Of a stretch of DNA of 64,000 bases, positions 37,660 through 47,210 are shown piece by piece (position 1 is the first letter of the stretch; each line of letters opens with the position of its first letter). The position numbers were made by a program, and so were the translations under genes. Source of the stretch: Commensalibacter melissae (GTDB taxonomy: Bacteria > Pseudomonadota > Alphaproteobacteria > Acetobacterales > Acetobacteraceae). The notes under the pieces were generated by a model, which worked only from the letters and a program-made list of their open reading frames with translations, searched no databases and was not told the DNA's origin. The DNA lies in NCBI RefSeq assembly GCF_009734185.1, contig NZ_CP046393.1:550501-614500 (forward strand). The letters are read 5' to 3'.

Positions 37660-38718
37660 TTATACGGATATCATAAATTGATCAAATGCCCATTGGGCTG
37701 TTTCCTTAATAATAGCATTATCATGATTTTTCCAATTTATTATTAGTGGTAAAAGATTTTCTATATTTGAATTACCTGCCGCAATCAGGATATTCCTGAT
37801 AAATCGTAAATGACCAATACGCTTTACAGGAGATCCAGTGAAAAAACTTCTGAAATCTTCCTCATTGAATTGAAGAAATTTTGCAAGTGGGGGTGAAACA
37901 AGTTCGGTTCGAGCCTGTAACTTGATGTGACGACTTTGGCTGGCGAAACTATTCCATGGACAGACAGCCAGACAATCATCACAACCGTAAATTCGATTAT
38001 GCATAGCCTTACGAAATTCGATGGGGATACTGCCAGCATATTCTATAGTGAGATACGAAATACAGCGTTTTGCATCCAGTTTAAAAGGCTCGGGAAAAGC
38101 TTGAGTTGGACAGGAAACCAAGCATTTTTTACAGGAACCACAATGTGATTTGCTTGCAGGTAGAGGGGGAATATGAAGGGTGGTCAATATCTCACCTAAA
38201 AAAAGCCAACTGCCAAATTGACGGGAAACCAGATTTGTATGTTTTCCCTGCCAACCTAAACCTGCCTTTTGCGCGAGAGGTTTTTCCATGATGGGTGCCG
38301 TATCGACAAAAACCTTAACCTGTTCATTATTTGAATAATATTTTGTCTCTTTTAATATAAATTGGGCTAAATGTTTCAGCCATCCCTTGATTATATCATG
38401 ATAGTCCCGATTACGGGCGTAAACAGATATATTTGCATATTCAGGATGTTTAAGATTTTCCAGGGGATTTTCCCGGGGACCATAATTTACTCCCAAGACA
38501 ATTGCCGTTTTCACTTCTGGCCATAAATGGTGGGGACTGGAACGATAATATAGACGATCTTCCAACCACTGCATGGTTCCATGTCGTTTGAGAGAAACAA
38601 ACTCCTTAAGCAAAGCCGCTTTTTCTGGTGGAAGAGATGCTTCACAAATGCCACATTGATCAAATCCCAATTCAATCGCTTTTTTTTGTATAAGTTTGGA
38701 AAAGTTTTTAGGTAGCAT
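37660..38718 (-). CDS. queG: Epoxyqueuosine reductase (QueG)
   Basis: 352 residues. It converts epoxyqueuosine to queuosine in tRNA, the last step of the pathway whose earlier enzymes Tgt and QueA are encoded at 45-48 kb. Two [4Fe-4S] clusters are marked by CGSCKKCLVSCPTQAF and CDDCLAVCPWN, and the catalytic cobalamin-binding part shows VFVDTAPIMEKPLAQKAGLGW with the catalytic Asp. A HEAT-like helical tail ends the chain. The enzyme needs cobalamin, another possible use for the BluB product. Confidence 0.95.
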   Translation of the reverse strand: MLPKNFSKLIQKKAIELGFDQCGICEASLPPEKAALLKEFVSLKRHGTMQWLEDRLYYRSSPHHLWPEVKTAIVLGVNYGPRENPLENLKHPEYANISVYARNRDYHDIIKGWLKHLAQFILKETKYYSNNEQVKVFVDTAPIMEKPLAQKAGLGWQGKHTNLVSRQFGSWLFLGEILTTLHIPPLPASKSHCGSCKKCLVSCPTQAFPEPFKLDAKRCISYLTIEYAGSIPIEFRKAMHNRIYGCDDCLAVCPWNSFASQSRHIKLQARTELVSPPLAKFLQFNEEDFRSFFTGSPVKRIGHLRFIRNILIAAGNSNIENLLPLIINWKNHDNAIIKETAQWAFDQFMISV

Positions 38719-39088
38719 GAAGATATGAATATATAACTACATCAATTGTAATTCAGATTATCTATTTTATAGAATAGGTTTGTATATTCAAACAAGTTTT
38801 CTTTAAGTGTAAAAAACATTCTTAAAATGAAAAATATCCAGAGATATGATTTTTATTGTCACGTAAATAAATATAGAAATAGGTCATGATTATAGTTTTA
38901 TTTGCAATTGACCTAATTATTTAAAAATTGTAACGTCATAATTAAAGAACAAATAATAAGTTGTTGTTTTAAGAAAAGTAATAATTCAAATAAAAAATTC
39001 AGTTTATCAATTAAACAATTGTACGTTTTTTTTTAAATCATAAACTTTATAAGTATTCAATTAATATCACGTAAAGGGGCAAGTAAAA
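38719..39088. other. Divergent AT-rich intergenic region
   Basis: About 370 bases between queG (leftward) and ndh (rightward) with stops in all frames. It should carry both promoters. No hairpin or repeated operator could be picked out. No strong ribosome binding site is evident in front of the ndh ATG. Confidence 0.45.
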
Positions 39089-40333
39089 ATGCAGAAAAAA
39101 CGTATTGTTGTATTAGGAGGTGGAATTGCAGGAATGGAATTCGTGACCCGATTATCCTCTTTATTGAAATCTGAACAATATGAATTAATGTTAATTGATA
39201 AAAGCGAATATCATATTTGGAAACCGATGCTGCATACATTTGCTGCAGGAAGTGCGAAACCCAATGAACAGGGGATTAACTTTCTTACACAGGCCAAACG
39301 TGATGGTTATATCTTTAATCCGGGAAATGTTTCAAAAATTGACTTGAAACAGAGAAAAATCACTTTAGACGCATTATATGACAAAACCAATAAAGAAATA
39401 CTTCCGGAACGGAATATTGAATTTGATTATTTGGTTATTTCGATGGGCAGTAAAACCAATGATTTTAACACTAAAGGTGTAAAAGAATATGCCTATCCAA
39501 TTGATGATCTGGATCATGCTCTTGATTTTTACAATGATTTAAGGAATTTTATAATACAAGCTGCAATTTTGAAGGAAAAGCATCATGTTGTCATTGTTGG
39601 GGCCGGAGCGACTGGAGTTGAGTTAAGCGGTGAAATTATCTATCAGCTTAAACAGTCTTCACAGTATGTTGGGTATGATTTTACCGATTATTTGCATTTG
39701 ACAGTTGTGCAATCGGGGGATCAGATCTTACCCACTTTTGAGAAAGAAATTGGTAATGCTGTCAAAGTGACCATGAATAAAATTGGCATAAATACTTTGT
39801 TATCAGCGCGCGTAAAGGAAGTAACCAAGGATCACGTATATCTTGAAAATGGTGCTGTAATTCCTGCAGATCAGGTTGCTTGGACAACCGGAATAAAAGG
39901 TGATAATTTATTGCAGGAAATTGATGGTGTCGAATATTCCAAACGATCCCAGATTGTTGTGAACCCACGATTACAAGTCATTGGGTTTCCCTATGTATTT
40001 GCAATGGGAGATTGCTCTTCTGTTCAAGATAACTCTTTACCACCAACCTCGCAAGTGGCTACGCAACAGGCCTACTATTTAAGTCGTAATTTTTTAAAAC
40101 TGATTCAAGATCCTGCTTCGGTCAACCCTTTTGATTATAAAGATTATGGTTCACTTGTCAGCGTTGGACGTTATCAATCTTTTGGTGTTTTTGGTCATCA
40201 TATTGCAATAAGAGGGTGGGTTGCAAAAATTGCACATTTATATTTGTATCGCTCACATCAAATCAGAATATTGGGTTTGAGACGTGCAATCAGCGCAATT
40301 TTGGCAGATAAATTCAGAAAGCTGTCAATATAG
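39089..40333 (+). CDS. ndh: Type II NADH dehydrogenase (NDH-2)
   Basis: 414 residues. Two Rossmann motifs are present: VVLGGGIAGMEFVTRL for FAD at residues 7-22, and VVIVGAGATGVELSGEI for NADH near 170. The FAD contact AMGDCSS appears near residue 307. The C-terminus has the amphipathic stretch that anchors this monotopic enzyme to the inner membrane. It oxidises NADH and reduces quinone without pumping protons. Acetic acid bacteria rely on such short respiratory chains. It is convergent with the TM2 gene, with stops back to back. Confidence 0.93.
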   Translation: MQKKRIVVLGGGIAGMEFVTRLSSLLKSEQYELMLIDKSEYHIWKPMLHTFAAGSAKPNEQGINFLTQAKRDGYIFNPGNVSKIDLKQRKITLDALYDKTNKEILPERNIEFDYLVISMGSKTNDFNTKGVKEYAYPIDDLDHALDFYNDLRNFIIQAAILKEKHHVVIVGAGATGVELSGEIIYQLKQSSQYVGYDFTDYLHLTVVQSGDQILPTFEKEIGNAVKVTMNKIGINTLLSARVKEVTKDHVYLENGAVIPADQVAWTTGIKGDNLLQEIDGVEYSKRSQIVVNPRLQVIGFPYVFAMGDCSSVQDNSLPPTSQVATQQAYYLSRNFLKLIQDPASVNPFDYKDYGSLVSVGRYQSFGVFGHHIAIRGWVAKIAHLYLYRSHQIRILGLRRAISAILADKFRKLSI

Positions 40334-40648
40334 TTAGGCTCGATAAAAGGTTTTGGGTTTGTTTGTTTGTATTAAGAGCATAAATAAATCATATATCCAC
40401 CACAGCCAGACAATTCCGCAAAAAACATAACCTATCAGGACTATTTTTGTAACTAATCCTAAAACCATAAGGAAAGCCATCAGGATACCGGTAAAAAATT
40501 TGTTGATATAGATACGATGCACCCCGAAGAAACCCAAAAAAAACCAAAGGATCATAGCGATTACAAATGATCGGTTTCTAACATTTAAATTGGTTACCAG
40601 ACTTATTAATCTTTTACATTCCTTTAAAGTTAAATTGTTATTGAACAT
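40334..40648 (-). CDS. TM2-domain membrane protein
   Basis: 104 residues. After a 25-residue polar N-terminus come two membrane helices. The first reads SFVIAMILWFFLGFFGVHR, containing the LGxFGxHRxY pattern of the TM2 domain (HRIYINKFFTGILMA follows), and the second is in the YVFCGIVWLWWIYDLFML region. Function is unknown in bacteria. Its stop touches the ndh stop, and its first codons overlap one copy of the TGAACATTGAT repeat described separately. Confidence 0.85.
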   Translation of the reverse strand: MFNNNLTLKECKRLISLVTNLNVRNRSFVIAMILWFFLGFFGVHRIYINKFFTGILMAFLMVLGLVTKIVLIGYVFCGIVWLWWIYDLFMLLIQTNKPKTFYRA

Positions 40649-40814
40649 TGATGATTAGCTTCCATTAAAAATTAATGATCAATGTATTATATAGTTTAAA
40701 TATTTTGATTTTAAATGTATTGGGATATGGGAATGTACTATTAACTGTTTGTTAAAAATATAAATAAATTATTGATTTATGTTTGATCAATGTTCATTAT
40801 TATTGAACATTGAT
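40642..40814. repeat. Repeated TGAACATTGAT elements upstream of the TM2 gene
   Basis: ATCAATGTTCA (40786-40796) and TGAACATTGAT (40804-40814) form a perfect 11-base inverted repeat around a 7-base spacer. The same 11-mer occurs again at 40642-40652, over the TM2 start codon, and a shorter TGATCAATGT lies near 40675. The spacing suggests an operator set or a hairpin at the end of the VOC gene; there is no T run. Confidence 0.6.
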
Positions 40815-40858
40815 TGTAAATAATATGCAACAAACTTTGAATCATTCAAGAAACTATT

Positions 40859-41233
40859 CTATTCTTCATAAAAAGCGCAAAGTTTGTTTCCATCAGGATC
40901 ACGAAGATAAGCCAGATATTTATTTGTTCCTTTGCGTAAACCTGGAGGGTCCTCAATTGACACACCACCATTGGCTATTCCTGCGGCATGGAATTGATTG
41001 ACCTGTTCGGGAGAGTTCATTTGAAATCCGATAGTTCCACCATTGGAATAAGTTGCAGCCTGTCCGTTGATTGGCTTGCAAATAATCAGTTTTTGACCAT
41101 CCTTCGCATAAAAAGGGCGCCTCTTTTTATCAAATCCTGAATCGGAAAGATTCATAACCTTGAAAATAGCATCATAGAATTTCTTTGCTTTTTCTACATT
41201 GTTAGTGCCGACGCAGATGTGACTGAATAACAT
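40859..41233 (-). CDS. VOC-family (glyoxalase/bleomycin resistance fold) protein
   Basis: 124 residues with two beta-alpha-beta-beta-beta units of the vicinal oxygen chelate fold: MLFSHICVGTNNVEKAKKFY opens the first, and IGFQMNSPEQVNQFHAAGIANGG then YLRDPDGNKLCAFYE close the second. Metal ligands seem present as His5 and the late Glu. Substrate is unknown. It stands between the repeat set above and the MocR-type regulator gene. Confidence 0.87.
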   Translation of the reverse strand: MLFSHICVGTNNVEKAKKFYDAIFKVMNLSDSGFDKKRRPFYAKDGQKLIICKPINGQAATYSNGGTIGFQMNSPEQVNQFHAAGIANGGVSIEDPPGLRKGTNKYLAYLRDPDGNKLCAFYEE

Positions 41234-41293
41234 ATTTATTTCCTTATAGAATTACTTGATTTGTATAAATAGGTTAGAATTGATATTGCCTTT

Positions 41294-42733
41294 TCACAAT
41301 GAATTTTTTAATCTTTTGATTGTTTTTGAAGAAAAATGAGAGAAATTAAATCGTATCTCTCCTTGAGACCCTCCAAACTCTTCACCCTTTGCAATAATTA
41401 TTTTTTGTTTTAACCATTCCTGTAAAAGGGTGGACAATTCCTTGTTTTTGTCTGGAGGACATTTTGAATAGAGATAAAGTCCACCTTTTGGAGGTTGAAT
41501 TTGGAACAGAGATTGGTAATTTTGATCCAACCAATGACATAAATTCTTTGCTTTTTTCGAAAGTTTTTTCTGTAAAAAATTGAAATGATTATCCATTTGA
41601 TGGGTTAAATAATACTGGGCAAGTAATTGTGGTAAAACACTTGTTCCACCCTCGATTTGACGTCTAACATTGGCAAGCTGATGGATAATGGGACGAGGGG
41701 CTATAATCCAACCAGCACGGATTGCTTTACCAATATATTTAGATAAAGAACCAAGATATATAACCTGTTTGTATTTGTCATACATTTTGATAGATCTACA
41801 ATCAGTATTCTCATCAAATGAAAGCAGGCTATATGCATCATCTTCAATAAGTGGAATTTGATTATCATGACAAAGCCGTAGGATTTCTTTTTTACGAAAA
41901 GATGAAAGGATTGAACCGGTTGGATTTTGAAAAACTGGATTTAAAAAAATCATTTTTACGGGATGTTTACGAATCAATTTCTGGAGTATTTCTGGGTTCA
42001 CCCCATTTTGATCCAGTGCAGCAGGATGAACACGTAAACCGGAAGCTTGAAAAATGGGAAGTCGGAAAAAAGAGGAAGGGGTTTCTACCGCAATATGATC
42101 GCCTGGCCCTAACAAGGTTTGAGTCAATAAAAAAAGGGCTTGCTGAGTTCCAGTTGTAATCAGAATTTCGGATAGGTCAACTGATATACCTATACGTTTT
42201 TTCATATGATATTGAACGGCCTGGCGAAAGGAATAAAGACCTAGAAGTGTAGTTTCATCATCTTGTTCTAACGATAGAACATGTTGCCAGGGTAAATCGG
42301 TAGGATCAATTTTTGGTAAAAGGGAAGGTGCAAGATCACCAGTTGCCATATCAATAAGGTTGATATGCTTTTCCTGGGCCTTTTTACGTAATTCTTGTAT
42401 ATGAATCTGATAGGGATCTCGCTGATATTGGGTATATACCGATTTGACAGGATACCAATTCATTGATGGATAAAGATTTATTTCATGTTTGAGCGGATTT
42501 ACATACGATCCACTGCCTATTTTTCGAATTAATAATTTTCGATCTGTCAATTCGTTCAATGCACGGATAACAGTTGAACGATTGATGTTCAGGAGATGGC
42601 TCAACTGCCTTTCAGAAGGCAATCGTTCACCAGGACCCAGGGTACCATTGATAATGGCTTGCTGAATAAGATGAATAAGTTGTTGATATAACGGTTTATT
42701 GGAAGAGGAAGACAAAGTCCACATGATGATCAA
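41294..42733 (-). CDS. MocR/PdxR-type GntR regulator with aminotransferase domain
   Basis: 479 residues. Residues about 10-75 are a GntR winged helix (PLYQQLIHLIQQAIINGTL, GERLPSERQLSHLLNINRST, GSGSYV). The rest is a fold-type I aminotransferase domain with EILITTGTQQALFLLTQTLL, FLNPVFQNPTGS, EDDAYS and the PLP lysine motif YLGSLSKYIGKAIRAGW. MocR proteins sense PLP or an amino acid adduct. The pdxS-pdxT operon lies 1 kb away on the other strand, so a PdxR role is plausible, though an EcsC-type gene sits between them. Two in-frame starts (Met1 and Met4) are close together. Confidence 0.9.
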   Translation of the reverse strand: MIIMWTLSSSSNKPLYQQLIHLIQQAIINGTLGPGERLPSERQLSHLLNINRSTVIRALNELTDRKLLIRKIGSGSYVNPLKHEINLYPSMNWYPVKSVYTQYQRDPYQIHIQELRKKAQEKHINLIDMATGDLAPSLLPKIDPTDLPWQHVLSLEQDDETTLLGLYSFRQAVQYHMKKRIGISVDLSEILITTGTQQALFLLTQTLLGPGDHIAVETPSSFFRLPIFQASGLRVHPAALDQNGVNPEILQKLIRKHPVKMIFLNPVFQNPTGSILSSFRKKEILRLCHDNQIPLIEDDAYSLLSFDENTDCRSIKMYDKYKQVIYLGSLSKYIGKAIRAGWIIAPRPIIHQLANVRRQIEGGTSVLPQLLAQYYLTHQMDNHFNFLQKKLSKKAKNLCHWLDQNYQSLFQIQPPKGGLYLYSKCPPDKNKELSTLLQEWLKQKIIIAKGEEFGGSQGEIRFNFSHFSSKTIKRLKNSL

Positions 42734-42780
42734 ACCCTGAGCACAGAGTCATGATATAATATAAATATATTTTTTCTATC

Positions 42781-43479
42781 TTATTTTTTCATAATCATTG
42801 TGGAATTATTTTCATTATTGGATATTATTAAGCTAGGATCTTGATTATAAAACATATCCCTTGCAAAATTGCCAATTGTATTTGTTGTAAAGGCGTCGAA
42901 CGATCCTCCTACTATCCCTCCAACAAATGGAACAATTTTTGTCAAATTTATAATTCCAGTTGATCCTGCTTTGGTTATCAATCGAAAACCTACTGCTTGG
43001 TTAATAGTTTTAAGCATTTCACGTGTTATATATTTTTGTATTGTAGAAATTGTGAGTTTCTGTGTGATTTGAACTCCAGCTTTTTTGAAAATTTCAGAAA
43101 TACTACTACCTGTAAGACATGTATAACATAAAGTTCTAACTTCATCTTGTTTGGGATCAAATTTATTTATGCATGCAATAGCTGTTACCATGCGTAATTG
43201 TATATATATAACAGAGGCTATATTGGCTGGTACGGCTAACGGTAAGGTTATAAGGCCACCCATGTTTGATAAAAAACCAGAAGTGGCTGCTTTAGAATTT
43301 TGCCATCTAATGAGACTGTTAATAGCATCTAATTTGTTATAATTACTATTTTTTAAATACGATTCACCTAAATTTTGAGCACTTACAAAAGTTTGGAATC
43401 CATTTATTGAATTATTGTATGCCCAATCAAGGGTTTTAACCATTAAATTTGTCTTTTTTTCAATATCACGAGTATTCAT
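42781..43479 (-). CDS. EcsC-family protein
   Basis: 232 residues. SGFLSNMGGLITLPLAVPANIAS contains a hydrophobic glycine-rich segment, and RLITKAGSTGIINLTKIVPFVGGIVGGSFDAF is the C-terminal signature of EcsC-type proteins (residues about 175-206). EcsC of Bacillus is encoded with an ABC transporter; the biochemical role is unknown. Here it lies 47 bases upstream of the MocR-type gene on the same strand and is divergent from pdxS, so it is probably the first gene of a regulator operon. Confidence 0.85.
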   Translation of the reverse strand: MNTRDIEKKTNLMVKTLDWAYNNSINGFQTFVSAQNLGESYLKNSNYNKLDAINSLIRWQNSKAATSGFLSNMGGLITLPLAVPANIASVIYIQLRMVTAIACINKFDPKQDEVRTLCYTCLTGSSISEIFKKAGVQITQKLTISTIQKYITREMLKTINQAVGFRLITKAGSTGIINLTKIVPFVGGIVGGSFDAFTTNTIGNFARDMFYNQDPSLIISNNENNSTMIMKK

Positions 43480-43702
43480 AATAGTTACTTTACAGTTATT
43501 TCATTTTGGTTAAAAAATAATTACAATTATTGATTTAATCAAATAAATTTTTAAAATAATTGTAATAAATGAGGTAATTTTAAAGTGAGGTTATAAATTT
43601 AATTATATATAAATTGGATGGGTTTGAATCATACCAATTGGATGTTTTAATTCCCTGAATGTTTATGCATGATAATCTTAATTTAAACCGGAGAATATAT
43701 TA

Positions 43703-44590
43703 ATGAATAAAAAAGTAGGATCTGAAAGAGTAAAACGTGGTATGGCCCAAATGCAAAAGGGTGGGGTCATTATGGATGTTGTGAATGCAGAACAGGCAAA
43801 GGTAGCAGAAGCAGCGGGTGCAGTTGCCGTGATGGCTCTGGAACGGGTTCCTTCTGATATCCGTGCTGCTGGAGGGGTGGCTCGTATGGCTGATCCAACT
43901 ATTGTCGAGGCTGTTATGAGAGCGGTGACTATTCCTGTAATGGCAAAAGCCCGGATTGGTCACATTGCCGAAGCTCGCGTACTTGAAGCGATGGGTGTTG
44001 ATTATATTGATGAAAGCGAGGTTCTTACACCTGCAGATGATGAATACCATTTGCTGAAAAGTGAATATACAGTGCCTTTTGTGTGTGGATGCCGTGATTT
44101 AGGTGAAGCGTTGCGCCGTATCGGAGAAGGTGCCTCTATGTTAAGGACCAAGGGGGAACCGGGCACAGGTAATATTGTTGAAGCTGTACGTCATATGCGC
44201 AAGGTTCAGTCACAAATTCATCATGTAATGGGATTGAAAGACGATGAATTGATGGTATATGCACGTGATCTTGGTACACCTTATGAATTGATTAAACAGG
44301 TCAAACAACTTGGCAAATTACCTGTTGTAAATTTTGCTGCGGGCGGTGTGGCAACACCTGCGGATGCGGCCTTGATGATGTCATTGGGTGCTGATGGTGT
44401 TTTTGTTGGATCCGGTATCTTCAAATCAGAAAATCCCGAAAAATTTGCCCGTGCAATTGTTCAGGCAACAACTCATTATGAAGATTACAGATTGATTGCC
44501 GAATTATCCAAGGGGTTGGGTGTGCCAATGAAAGGTATTGAAATGAGCAAATTATCAGTGGATGAACGAATGCAAGAACGGTCCCACTAG
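43703..44590 (+). CDS. pdxS: Pyridoxal 5'-phosphate synthase subunit PdxS
   Basis: 295 residues, full length. It builds PLP from ribulose or ribose 5-phosphate, glyceraldehyde 3-phosphate and ammonia delivered by PdxT. The catalytic lysine lies in VMAKARIGH near residue 80, and [18 protein letters not shown] and [32 protein letters not shown] are intact (the second block spans about 30 residues near 210). A strongly conserved protein. Presence of this pathway suggests the strain lacks or does not need the PdxJ/PdxA route; that cannot be verified here. Confidence 0.97.
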   Translation: MNKKVGSERVKRGMAQMQKGGVIMDVVNAEQAKVAEAAGAVAVMALERVPSDIRAAGGVARMADPTIVEAVMRAVTIPVMAKARIGHIAEARVLEAMGVDYIDESEVLTPADDEYHLLKSEYTVPFVCGCRDLGEALRRIGEGASMLRTKGEPGTGNIVEAVRHMRKVQSQIHHVMGLKDDELMVYARDLGTPYELIKQVKQLGKLPVVNFAAGGVATPADAALMMSLGADGVFVGSGIFKSENPEKFARAIVQATTHYEDYRLIAELSKGLGVPMKGIEMSKLSVDERMQERSH

Positions 44591-44598
44591 ATTTTGGG

Positions 44599-44625
44599 AA
44601 GGGGGAAATTTAAATTTCCCCTTTA
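44599..44625 (+). terminator. Hairpin between pdxS and pdxT
   Basis: GGGGAAATTT is followed directly by AAATTTCCCC, a perfect 20-base palindrome flanked by AAG and CTTTAT. It lies 9 bases after the pdxS stop and about 45 bases before the pdxT start. It may terminate part of the transcripts and so lower PdxT relative to PdxS, or stabilise the pdxS 3' end. Confidence 0.6.
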
Positions 44626-44669
44626 TGAAATTTTTATAATGTTGATTAAAAAGGTATATATGAACCATT

Positions 44670-45245
44670 ATGTATAAAAAAATTGGGGTTCTTGCGTTAC
44701 AAGGAGCAGTGAGTGAGCATATTGCCCAGTTGCAGGGATTGGGTGTTTTGGGAATTGAGATCAAAACAGCAGAAGATCTTAAGCGGGTGAAGGGATTGAT
44801 TATACCTGGTGGTGAATCAACAGCAATCAGCCGTTTGATACAAGAAGTTGGACTTTATGAACCAATACGTGATTTTGCAAGAAAAAATCCGGTTTTTGGT
44901 ACTTGTGCAGGCTTAATTTTGTGTGGTTCCTCTATTACAGATGGTGGAGAGAAATTAAAACTTTTAAATTTGATCGACATTGACGTAACACGTAATGGTT
45001 TCGGTCGTCAGATTGACAGTTTTGAAGTTGATTTGGATATAAGGAATATAGGAAAAAATATTCCTTCCGTTTTTATTCGCGCCCCTTATATTGCTTCAGT
45101 TGGTGAAGATGTAAATGTCCTGGCGGAATATGATAAAAAAATCGTTATGGCGGAACAGGGGAATATTCTAGTTTGTTCTTTTCATCCCGAATTGACTGAT
45201 GATAATCATGTAATGCGTTATTTTATGGATAAAATTCCGGATTAA
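44670..45245 (+). CDS. pdxT: Pyridoxal 5'-phosphate synthase glutaminase subunit PdxT
   Basis: 191 residues. A class I glutaminase that supplies ammonia to PdxS. IGVLALQGAVSEHIAQLQGLG opens the chain, PGGESTAIS forms the oxyanion region, the nucleophile is the Cys of VFGTCAGLIL near residue 78, and FHPELTDD carries the catalytic His-Glu pair near residue 171. It follows pdxS by 79 bases with a hairpin between them. Confidence 0.96.
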   Translation: MYKKIGVLALQGAVSEHIAQLQGLGVLGIEIKTAEDLKRVKGLIIPGGESTAISRLIQEVGLYEPIRDFARKNPVFGTCAGLILCGSSITDGGEKLKLLNLIDIDVTRNGFGRQIDSFEVDLDIRNIGKNIPSVFIRAPYIASVGEDVNVLAEYDKKIVMAEQGNILVCSFHPELTDDNHVMRYFMDKIPD

Positions 45246-45289
45246 TTCTTGAAAAAATCATTTATTAATTACAAATTTTTAAAAAATTT

Positions 45290-45326
45290 AGCCAATATCT
45301 TAATAAATTATTGATATTGGCTTATT
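45290..45326 (+). terminator. Terminator after pdxT
   Basis: AGCCAATATC pairs perfectly with GATATTGGCT across a 13-base AT loop, followed by TATTTAT. It lies 45 bases after the pdxT stop and 35 bases from the converging tgt stop, so it may serve both strands. Confidence 0.72.
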
Positions 45327-45358
45327 TATATGAAACTGTTTTATTTGTTAAAATAAAT

Positions 45359-46501
45359 TTAATTCCATTCATCCAGTTTCCAATCGCCTTTATTCCAGTC
45401 ATTATGCAATTCTGTCGCTTTTTCTTCTAAATTTTGATCTAAGATAGCCTGATGTATAGTTCGCATTAGTCTTTGGTAATAGGCAAGATTATGCCAGGTT
45501 AGCAACATTGCTCCAAGGATTTCCTTGCTGCGGAAAAGATGATGGATATAGGCACGACTGTGTTTTGAACAGGCGAGGCAATCACATTCTGGATCAATAG
45601 GTCGCCGATCATGAATGTGACAGGCGTTTTTCATATTAAGTGTGCCACGGCTTGTATAGGCACGACCGGTTCTTCCCGCTCTTGTTGGCATGACACAATC
45701 GAACATGTCAATCCCCCGCATAACTGATCCCAACATATCCTGTGGCGTTCCCACACCCATTAGATAACGAGGTTTGTCTGATGGAAGATAGGGAACAGTC
45801 ACATCAAGGGTTTCAAACATTTGTTCTTGGGGTTCACCAACAGCAAGTCCGCCAATTGCATAACCTTCAAATCCTATTTTGTTTAATGCTTCCGCGCTTT
45901 CAATCCTTAAATCGGGTTCAATACCTCCCTGAACAATGCCGAATTGAGCATAACCAGGTCTTGTCTTGAAGCGTTTTCTTGACCGTTCCGCCCAACGCAT
46001 CGACATACGCATTGAGCTGGCAATGGTATCATGACTGGCTGGAAGTGCAGGACATTCATCAAAACACATGGTTATGGTGGCATCAAGCAGATATTGAATA
46101 TCCGTCGAGGATTCTGGTGTCAATTTATATGTGGATCCGTCAATATGAGAACGAAAGGTAACACCTTCCTCGTTCAGTTTACGTAAGGCCCCCAGAGACA
46201 TAACCTGAAACCCGCCAGAATCCGTTAAAATAGGTCCAGACCAATCCATAAATTTGTGTAATCCACCCAGTTCATGAATCAGTTCCGCCCCTGGACGAAG
46301 CATCAGATGATAGGTGTTTCCCAATACTATTCCCGCTCCGGTTGAACGGACAGCATCCATGGTCATGGCTTTGACTGTTCCCACTGTTCCTACAGGCATG
46401 AAGGTTGGCGTGATTACGTCGCCATGAGCAGTATGTAATATTCCCGCACGGGCTTTATGATCTTGAGCTTGTTGTGTCCAATGGAATTTTAACGATGTCA
46501 T
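45359..46501 (-). CDS. tgt: tRNA-guanine transglycosylase (Tgt)
   Basis: 380 residues, full length. It exchanges guanine 34 for preQ1 in GUN-anticodon tRNAs. The active site shows [17 protein letters not shown] with the catalytic Asp, GIVQGG, the nucleophile region [12 protein letters not shown] and the zinc site [16 protein letters not shown]. QueA (next gene, product acts on the same tRNA base) lies 710 bases upstream on the same strand, and queG is 7 kb away, so the three late queuosine enzymes are all in this window. Confidence 0.97.
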   Translation of the reverse strand: MTSLKFHWTQQAQDHKARAGILHTAHGDVITPTFMPVGTVGTVKAMTMDAVRSTGAGIVLGNTYHLMLRPGAELIHELGGLHKFMDWSGPILTDSGGFQVMSLGALRKLNEEGVTFRSHIDGSTYKLTPESSTDIQYLLDATITMCFDECPALPASHDTIASSMRMSMRWAERSRKRFKTRPGYAQFGIVQGGIEPDLRIESAEALNKIGFEGYAIGGLAVGEPQEQMFETLDVTVPYLPSDKPRYLMGVGTPQDMLGSVMRGIDMFDCVMPTRAGRTGRAYTSRGTLNMKNACHIHDRRPIDPECDCLACSKHSRAYIHHLFRSKEILGAMLLTWHNLAYYQRLMRTIHQAILDQNLEEKATELHNDWNKGDWKLDEWN

Positions 46502-46832
46502 GATTAGTGTGTCAAATTAAAAAAGGTCAATTTATTGATGTTATATAAATTTATTCTATGAAAAGGAAGATTAAAAAATTATCTAATTATCATGGATATT
46601 GAAAATTTATCATAATCTGGGGGATAATGATCATTAATAAAATGATTATATTCTTTGAAATTCTTACGAGTTTTTAAAAACCTGAATATTTTAACATTAT
46701 AATTGATAAATATTATATTTAAAGATAGGCATTTAATATAGTTAATATTCATTCAGTAATAAATTAAAGTTATTTAAGCGAAAATTTAATAAATTCTAAA
46801 ATTGATTTTATGTCATTATTTTTGACAGTAGA
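46502..46832. other. AT-rich spacer upstream of tgt
   Basis: About 330 bases with stops in all frames. It should contain the tgt promoter. Apart from short AT palindromes (for example TAATGATCATTA) I see no gene or RNA. Confidence 0.45.
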
Positions 46833-47108
46833 ATGTAAAAAAAATATTTTTTTTTATATTTGATATTGTGTCCATCCTTGGTTCATGCCCAATCTTATGG
46901 TGAAAAATTGGTTCAAGCGACAATAGATAATTTAAAACCGGCCTATTGTAAAAATCATTTAGCTAAAATAATAAATATTGTTGAAAATTGTTACGTAAAT
47001 GCAGATAAGGACGATAACCATAATTTAATCAATCAAAGTATTGCAGAAGATATGGCTGTTGTTGGTTCTATTCAGAAAAAACAGAATCAGTTTCTTAATT
47101 TCTCCTAG
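46833..47108 (+). pseudogene. Small secreted-protein gene with a stop at codon 2
   Basis: An ATG at 46833 is followed at once by TAA, after which the frame runs open for 89 codons. Codons 3-20 spell a convincing signal peptide, KKYFFLYLILCPSLVHAQ with cleavage expected after HA. The mature part is about 72 residues, polar, with two cysteines (AYCKNHL and VENCYVN). Without the stop this would be a normal exported small protein. It may be a nonsense-mutated gene, or it could start at the in-frame TTG at 46860, which would leave a short and poor signal peptide. A TAA-for-AAA or CAA change is the simplest reading. Family unknown. Confidence 0.5.
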
Positions 47109-47210
47109 AAAAATCCCTATAATAATTTATCTTGCATGAAACCTGAAAATGTTTCATTTATTTAAAATGACAGGGTTGTTATAACTCAAGAAATTAAAAT
47201 ACTTTGTTTA

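Noticed and set aside
41851-42159. 102-codon plus-strand frame within the MocR-type regulator gene
   Set aside because: Entirely antisense to a well-supported gene with conserved PLP domain motifs.
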